Shown here: positions 15,186 to 18,343 of the stretch, piece by piece | Position numbering within the stretch: the first letter of the stretch is position 1 | Layout: the number at the start of each line of letters is the position of its first letter | Origin: Acidobacteriota bacterium | GTDB lineage: Bacteria > Acidobacteriota > Vicinamibacteria > Vicinamibacterales > UBA8438 | Assembly: GCA_005778315.1 (NCBI GenBank) | Contig: SXOW01000294.1 | Span: 1-18,343, forward strand | Reading direction: 5' to 3' | DNA length: 18,343 nt | Program-made: the position numbers and the translations under genes | The notes under the pieces: model-generated | The model's database searches: none | What the model was told of the DNA's origin: nothing | What the model saw: only the letters and a program-made list of their open reading frames with translations

Positions 15186-15212
15186 ATGACCCCCTGCAAG
15201 GACCACACATGA
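15186..15212 (+). CDS. Possible 8-codon leader ORF coupled to the downstream gene
   Basis: ATG at 15186 opens MTPCKDHT followed by TGA. It has the best Shine-Dalgarno of the area (GGGAGGT, 5 nt upstream), clearly stronger than the AAGGA before the main gene. Its stop overlaps the main gene's ATG (ATGA at 15209-15212), the classic geometry of translational coupling. No attenuator hairpin or codon bias pointing to a regulatory amino acid is seen. It may be real or fortuitous. Confidence 0.35.
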   Translation: MTPCKDHT

Positions 15213-15787
15213 CACCCCGAATGCTCGGTTCCCTCGCTGGCGTGCTCCTGGTCGTCGGCAGTTCAACGGTGGCGGCCCAACCGCTCGCCGACGTGGCGCG
15301 GCAGGAAAAATTGCGCCGGGCCGCGCTGGCGGCGCAGACCGTGGCCGGCGACGCGCCCAAGACCTACACCGCCGCCGACCTCCGTGGCGGCGGACGCCTC
15401 ACGACCGGGAGCGCCGCGCCGTCGCGCGAGGAGGCACCGGCGGACGAGCCTTCGGCGGCGGAGGCGACCGATGACGCCGCCGCGGCGCCTGATGAAGACG
15501 CGGCGCTCGATGAAGACGCCTGGCGCGACAGGATGACCGCGGCACGCGAATCGCGGCAGCGGCTCGAACTACTGGCGGACGCGTTGCAAAACCGGGTCGA
15601 TAGCCTGTGGGCCGATTTCACGTCGCGGGACGATCCCGCCCAGCGGGCCGTGTTGGAGCAAAACCGTCAGGCCGCGATCGATGAGTTGGCCGCCACCCGG
15701 GAACAGATTGACGCCTTGACCCAAGAACTGGCGGACATTCGAACAGAGGGCAGACGGGCCAATATCCCGGCGGGATGGCTGCGCTGA
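15209..15787 (+). CDS. Small exported coiled-coil protein of unknown function
   Basis: From the ATG at 15209 (AAGGA 6-7 nt upstream) the protein has 192 residues and a good signal peptide MTPRMLGSLAGVLLVVGSSTVAA with cleavage near AQP. The frame is open further upstream, but that would bury the signal peptide. The mature start, LADVARQEKLRRAA followed by PKTYTAADLRGGG, resembles a motif I associate with small secreted acidobacterial proteins (basic helix, then K-x-Y-T-x-x-D-L); this is from memory and unverified. An Ala/Glu/Asp-rich disordered segment follows (~65-105), then a long amphipathic helix or coiled coil (~108-185) with regular Leu spacing. No enzyme motif is present. It ends 4 bp from the convergent DPP III gene. 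Confidence 0.75.
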   Translation: MTPRMLGSLAGVLLVVGSSTVAAQPLADVARQEKLRRAALAAQTVAGDAPKTYTAADLRGGGRLTTGSAAPSREEAPADEPSAAEATDDAAAAPDEDAALDEDAWRDRMTAARESRQRLELLADALQNRVDSLWADFTSRDDPAQRAVLEQNRQAAIDELAATREQIDALTQELADIRTEGRRANIPAGWLR

Positions 15788-15791
15788 ATCG

Positions 15792-17804
15792 CTACGGCAT
15801 CCGCTTCCCGGAGTACTCCAACATCTGTGCGGTCAGGTCCATCGGGTAGGAGATCCGCACGTCGGTGATGGCACCGTCGGCGTCCCGGACCGGCTCCAGT
15901 CGAGGTTGGACGAATCCGCTGTAGGATGGCAGGTCGACCGACGCAACCCGCGCCAACACCTCGTCACGCAGAGCGGCGTCGAAGTGGATACCGTAGGCTT
16001 CGAACAACGCCCGCGCGGCGTCATAGTCGCCCTCCGACTTGATCCGCTGCACTTCGGCCAGCAGGGTGCCAACACCGGCACGGAACGCACGCCAGTCCTC
16101 CATCACATAGAAGGTCTTCCCATCGCGAGTGCGCTGCGTAATCGCATCGGTGTTGTCCATCAGCCACCGGACGATCATCTGGCGGTTGCGCATGTGGTCT
16201 TCTTCGATCTGGGTGCCCTCGCGGATGCGGCGTAGCTGCAGCAGCGCGTTCCGGCTATAGGCCTCGTACTCGGCGCGCACGATCTCCTCCTGCGCGTCTG
16301 CCGGCAACACGCCGAGTTCGACCAGCTTGGGCTCCGCCAGGAAGTACAACCCCACGAGGTCGGCCCGCGCCTCCTCCAGAGCCGAGTACTGCTCTTTCAA
16401 GTCCACCTGAGCTGACCCACCGAGCCGCTCGGCCAGCTTGCCAGACGCATGGCCAATCACCTCGTGCATGTTGGTCGTCATCTCACCGGCCAGCGCGCCC
16501 CACCGACGCCCGCGTTCCGCTTCGTCCGGGGTCCACGCAAACTCCTCGCGGTAGTTGGCCGGGCTGGCTTGCTCGTACGCCTCTGTCACATTCGACAGCG
16601 AGACGGACTTGCTCCCGTACTGCTCGCGCACGCTCTGGCTGTTCGGCAGATTGATGCCGATCGGGGTAATCGGTCCGGAGTCACCCGTCTCGAACACCAC
16701 GTCGATGGCGTTGGCCGTGATACCGGTGACGGCTTCTTTGCGGTACTTCGGATCCCAGGGCATGCGGTCCTCAAACCACTGGGCGTTGGCTGCCAAGGTC
16801 TTGATCGCCCCGGTTTTCTCCGGGTTGACGTAGAACACCAGCGCTTCCCAGGCTCCCTTCACGCCGCGCGCGTCCATGTAGACCTCGGTAAAACCGTTGA
16901 TCGTATCGACAGTGGACGCCTGATCTTCGACCCACGCGATGTCGTACGCCCGCTGATCCGCCGGCGCCCCGGTGCGATAATAGGCGGCGTTCGCGCGCAA
17001 CGCTTTCGCCATCGGCTCGGTCGCAAACGGCACGGCCGCCTCGAGGTGCCGAATGATCTCGCTGATCTCGTCGCTGTACTTGCCACCGACCCGGTAGACT
17101 TCCTCCGTCAGCTGGCCGTTGACCTTGACCAGCCTGGACGTCAACGGGAAGTGCTCCTCGAATCCGTCGAGGTCCCTGAGCGCGACGTCCTTGTACAGGT
17201 TGTTGGCACTGGACAGCAGGAGGTCTTCGCCTGGTCCCGGAGCCTTGTTGGTCACGATCGGGTCGACGTCGGGGTCGAAGAACAGGGGTTCCAGGCGCGC
17301 CATCATCTGCGCCACGGTCTCTCCCGCGCGCGTCGGAAAGTCTGCCCCTGCGTCCGCCGCTGCCGCCGCCGCCGCGGCAAATGCGGCAGGCGTGGTATCC
17401 AGGACGAACTTTCGGGCGGTCAGATTGTTGTAGGGTCCGGTATTCAGCCAGAACAGCTTGGTGTACTGATGCACCGCGTCGAGGGTCGAGGCGTCGACCC
17501 CGGCCGGATGGGTGAGGATCTCCTCGAGCACCTCACGCAACTCGAGATTGTGCTCGTACCGCTGGTCGTAGTAGATGTCCCGGCCGGCCAACGCAGCCTG
17601 GTACAGGTGCCAGATCAGCGTCTTCTCTCGTAAGGTCAACGAGGCGAAGCCGTCGGCATAGAGCTGGACGATGGCCGCCTCGCCGACCCGTTCCAGCAGG
17701 TAGGTCCGACCTGCGGCGTCCTGAGCCGCGGTGGTGGTGATTCCGCCCCCGGACAGCGTCATGCCGACCACGGTTGCCAGCATCACCGCACCCCTGTATC
17801 GCAT
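15792..17804 (-). CDS. Secreted dipeptidyl-peptidase III (M49 family metallopeptidase)
   Basis: This 670-residue zinc exopeptidase removes dipeptides from the N-termini of short peptides. The M49 zinc motif HExxGH is HEVIGH at 447-452. The third ligand lies in EEARAD (E477-D482, ligand E478), and the 26-residue spacing to H452 fits bacterial M49 enzymes rather than the longer eukaryotic form. The ATG at 17804 has GGAGG 5-6 nt upstream and gives a signal peptide (MRYRGAVMLATVVGMTLSGG... ending TTTAAQ). A TTG seven codons earlier is unlikely. Export suggests a periplasmic role in peptide nutrition. It diverges from a secreted DPP IV-type gene, which releases Xaa-Pro dipeptides, so the pair look complementary. 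Database entries of this family are sometimes mislabelled dihydrofolate reductase. Confidence 0.92.
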   Translation of the reverse strand: MRYRGAVMLATVVGMTLSGGGITTTAAQDAAGRTYLLERVGEAAIVQLYADGFASLTLREKTLIWHLYQAALAGRDIYYDQRYEHNLELREVLEEILTHPAGVDASTLDAVHQYTKLFWLNTGPYNNLTARKFVLDTTPAAFAAAAAAAADAGADFPTRAGETVAQMMARLEPLFFDPDVDPIVTNKAPGPGEDLLLSSANNLYKDVALRDLDGFEEHFPLTSRLVKVNGQLTEEVYRVGGKYSDEISEIIRHLEAAVPFATEPMAKALRANAAYYRTGAPADQRAYDIAWVEDQASTVDTINGFTEVYMDARGVKGAWEALVFYVNPEKTGAIKTLAANAQWFEDRMPWDPKYRKEAVTGITANAIDVVFETGDSGPITPIGINLPNSQSVREQYGSKSVSLSNVTEAYEQASPANYREEFAWTPDEAERGRRWGALAGEMTTNMHEVIGHASGKLAERLGGSAQVDLKEQYSALEEARADLVGLYFLAEPKLVELGVLPADAQEEIVRAEYEAYSRNALLQLRRIREGTQIEEDHMRNRQMIVRWLMDNTDAITQRTRDGKTFYVMEDWRAFRAGVGTLLAEVQRIKSEGDYDAARALFEAYGIHFDAALRDEVLARVASVDLPSYSGFVQPRLEPVRDADGAITDVRISYPMDLTAQMLEYSGKRMP

Positions 17805-17871
17805 CGATCCTCCCGCCAGCCCCAAACCGTCCCGCCGATCTTTGCTAAGCTACCCATCTTAACCCGGCAGG

Positions 17872-17891
17872 CCGGGGCGCTTCGGCCCCGG
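17872..17891 (+). promoter_or_regulatory. GC-rich hairpin abutting the DPP IV Shine-Dalgarno
   Basis: CCGGGGC (17872-17878) pairs perfectly with GCCCCGG (17885-17891) around a 6-nt loop GCTTCG. The 3' arm touches the Shine-Dalgarno GGGAG at 17892-17896, 6 nt before the ATG. In the mRNA it would sit directly against the ribosome-binding site and could modulate or clear it. The 98-bp divergent gap 17805-17902 must also contain both promoters. The AT-richer part around 17840-17862 is the likely place, but no clear -35/-10 pair was found. Confidence 0.4.
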
Positions 17892-17902
17892 GGGAGTCCG
17901 TC

Positions 17903-18343
17903 ATGACGTGTCCTCGGTACCTTCCCGCCGCGATCGTGACGTCGGCGGCGCTGATGCTCCCAACCATCGTGTGGGCGCAACAACGCGCGCTCAGCCTTGA
18001 CGACATCTACGCACCGGAAGCCCGGGTCGATTTCTCGGGACGCCTACCCTCTGACCTCAGCTGGATCAGCGAAACGCACTACCTGGAGCGGAGGCGCGAC
18101 CCGAACACCGGTCGCACCGAGGTACTCGCCGTAGAGGCCGTCACCGGTGCTGAGACGCCCTACCTGGATCTCGACAACTTCGAGCGCACCCTGGCCGACA
18201 TCCCGGGTATGAGCGCCGACGAGGCACGTCGCGCCGCGCGGAGCGGTGAGTATGTATGGGACCGCGACCACCACGGCCTCGTCGTCAGCATTTCAAACGA
18301 TCTGTACTACGCCAGTCGCGCCGACTTCGATGAGGGTCGGGGC
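17903..18343 (+). CDS. Secreted S9B dipeptidyl-peptidase IV-type protein, N-terminal fragment (runs off window)
   Basis: There are 147 codons without a stop up to the window end. The ATG at 17903 has GGGAG 6 nt upstream. The signal peptide is MTCPRYLPAAIVTSAALMLPTIVWA, with cleavage before QQRAL. The mature N-terminus, LSLDDIYAPEARVDFSGRLPSDLSWI, followed by ISETHYLERR and later YVWDRDHHGLVVSISNDLYY, is the pattern of the DPP IV N-terminal beta-propeller of S9B serine peptidases. The catalytic alpha/beta-hydrolase domain (Ser-Asp-His) would be far beyond the right edge, so activity cannot be judged here. It would cleave Xaa-Pro or Xaa-Ala dipeptides in the periplasm, next to the divergent DPP III. 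Confidence 0.85.
   Translation, partial: MTCPRYLPAAIVTSAALMLPTIVWAQQRALSLDDIYAPEARVDFSGRLPSDLSWISETHYLERRRDPNTGRTEVLAVEAVTGAETPYLDLDNFERTLADIPGMSADEARRAARSGEYVWDRDHHGLVVSISNDLYYASRADFDEGRG

Noticed and set aside
16449..17633. 394-codon plus-strand open frame inside the DPP III gene
   Set aside because: It is antisense to the M49 coding region, including the HEVIGH motif. It is Arg/Val/His-rich without any domain.

Overview
GC-rich (about 65% by eye) bacterial chromosomal DNA with dense gene packing. No tRNA, rRNA, CRISPR array, insertion sequence or phage gene was seen. The best guess for the host is an uncultured Acidobacteriota (Vicinamibacteria-like) or a related Gram-negative phylum. This is inferred from four things together: bacillithiol genes (bshB1, bshA), a very large exported PIG-L deacetylase, secreted M49 and S9 peptidases, and a PilY1-type minor pilin operon. 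No marker gene proves the taxonomy.

Layout. (1) 1-977, minus strand: the first 29 codons of an RfbA-type glucose-1-phosphate thymidylyltransferase run off the left edge, behind an exported type II haloacid-dehalogenase-like HAD protein. (2) 1240-2774, plus strand: an ECF sigma factor and its RskA-like zinc-finger anti-sigma factor, overlapping by 4 nt. (3) 2810-7443, minus strand: bshB1, bshA and an 882-residue exported PIG-L/NEW3/ThuA-like protein, converging on the anti-sigma gene at a perfect inverted repeat. (4) 7444-7656: a compact divergent control region. It holds a textbook-spaced sigma-54 site facing the pilus genes, a sigma-70-like site facing the bsh genes, and a 20-bp near-perfect palindrome. 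(5) 7657-13968, plus strand: a complete minor pilin set (FimT/GspH, PilV, PilW, PilX, PilY1). A 4 x 20-bp tandem repeat spans the pilX stop codon and the pilX-pilY1 gap. (6) 13965-15787, plus strand: a zinc-ribbon/TM/TPR protein coupled to pilY1, then a small exported coiled-coil protein preceded by an 8-codon leader ORF. (7) 15792-18343: a secreted dipeptidyl-peptidase III on the minus strand, divergent from the start of a secreted S9B dipeptidyl-peptidase IV cut by the right edge.

How the genes fit together. FimT/PilV/PilW/PilX/PilY1 would form the priming and tip complex of a type IVa pilus, and the sigma-54 site suggests PilR-like control. BshA and BshB1 make GlcN-malate, the precursor of bacillithiol; bshC is not in the window. 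The large PIG-L protein shares a fold with BshB1 but carries a signal peptide, so its job is extracytoplasmic and unknown. The two peptidases at the right would cooperate in periplasmic dipeptide release.

No wholly new multi-gene system is evident. The most interesting signals are the sigma-54/palindrome divergent promoter, the stop-codon-preserving repeat between pilX and pilY1, the PilY1 with a degenerate MIDAS motif and two lysine/proline-rich tracts, and the exported PIG-L next to bacillithiol genes.
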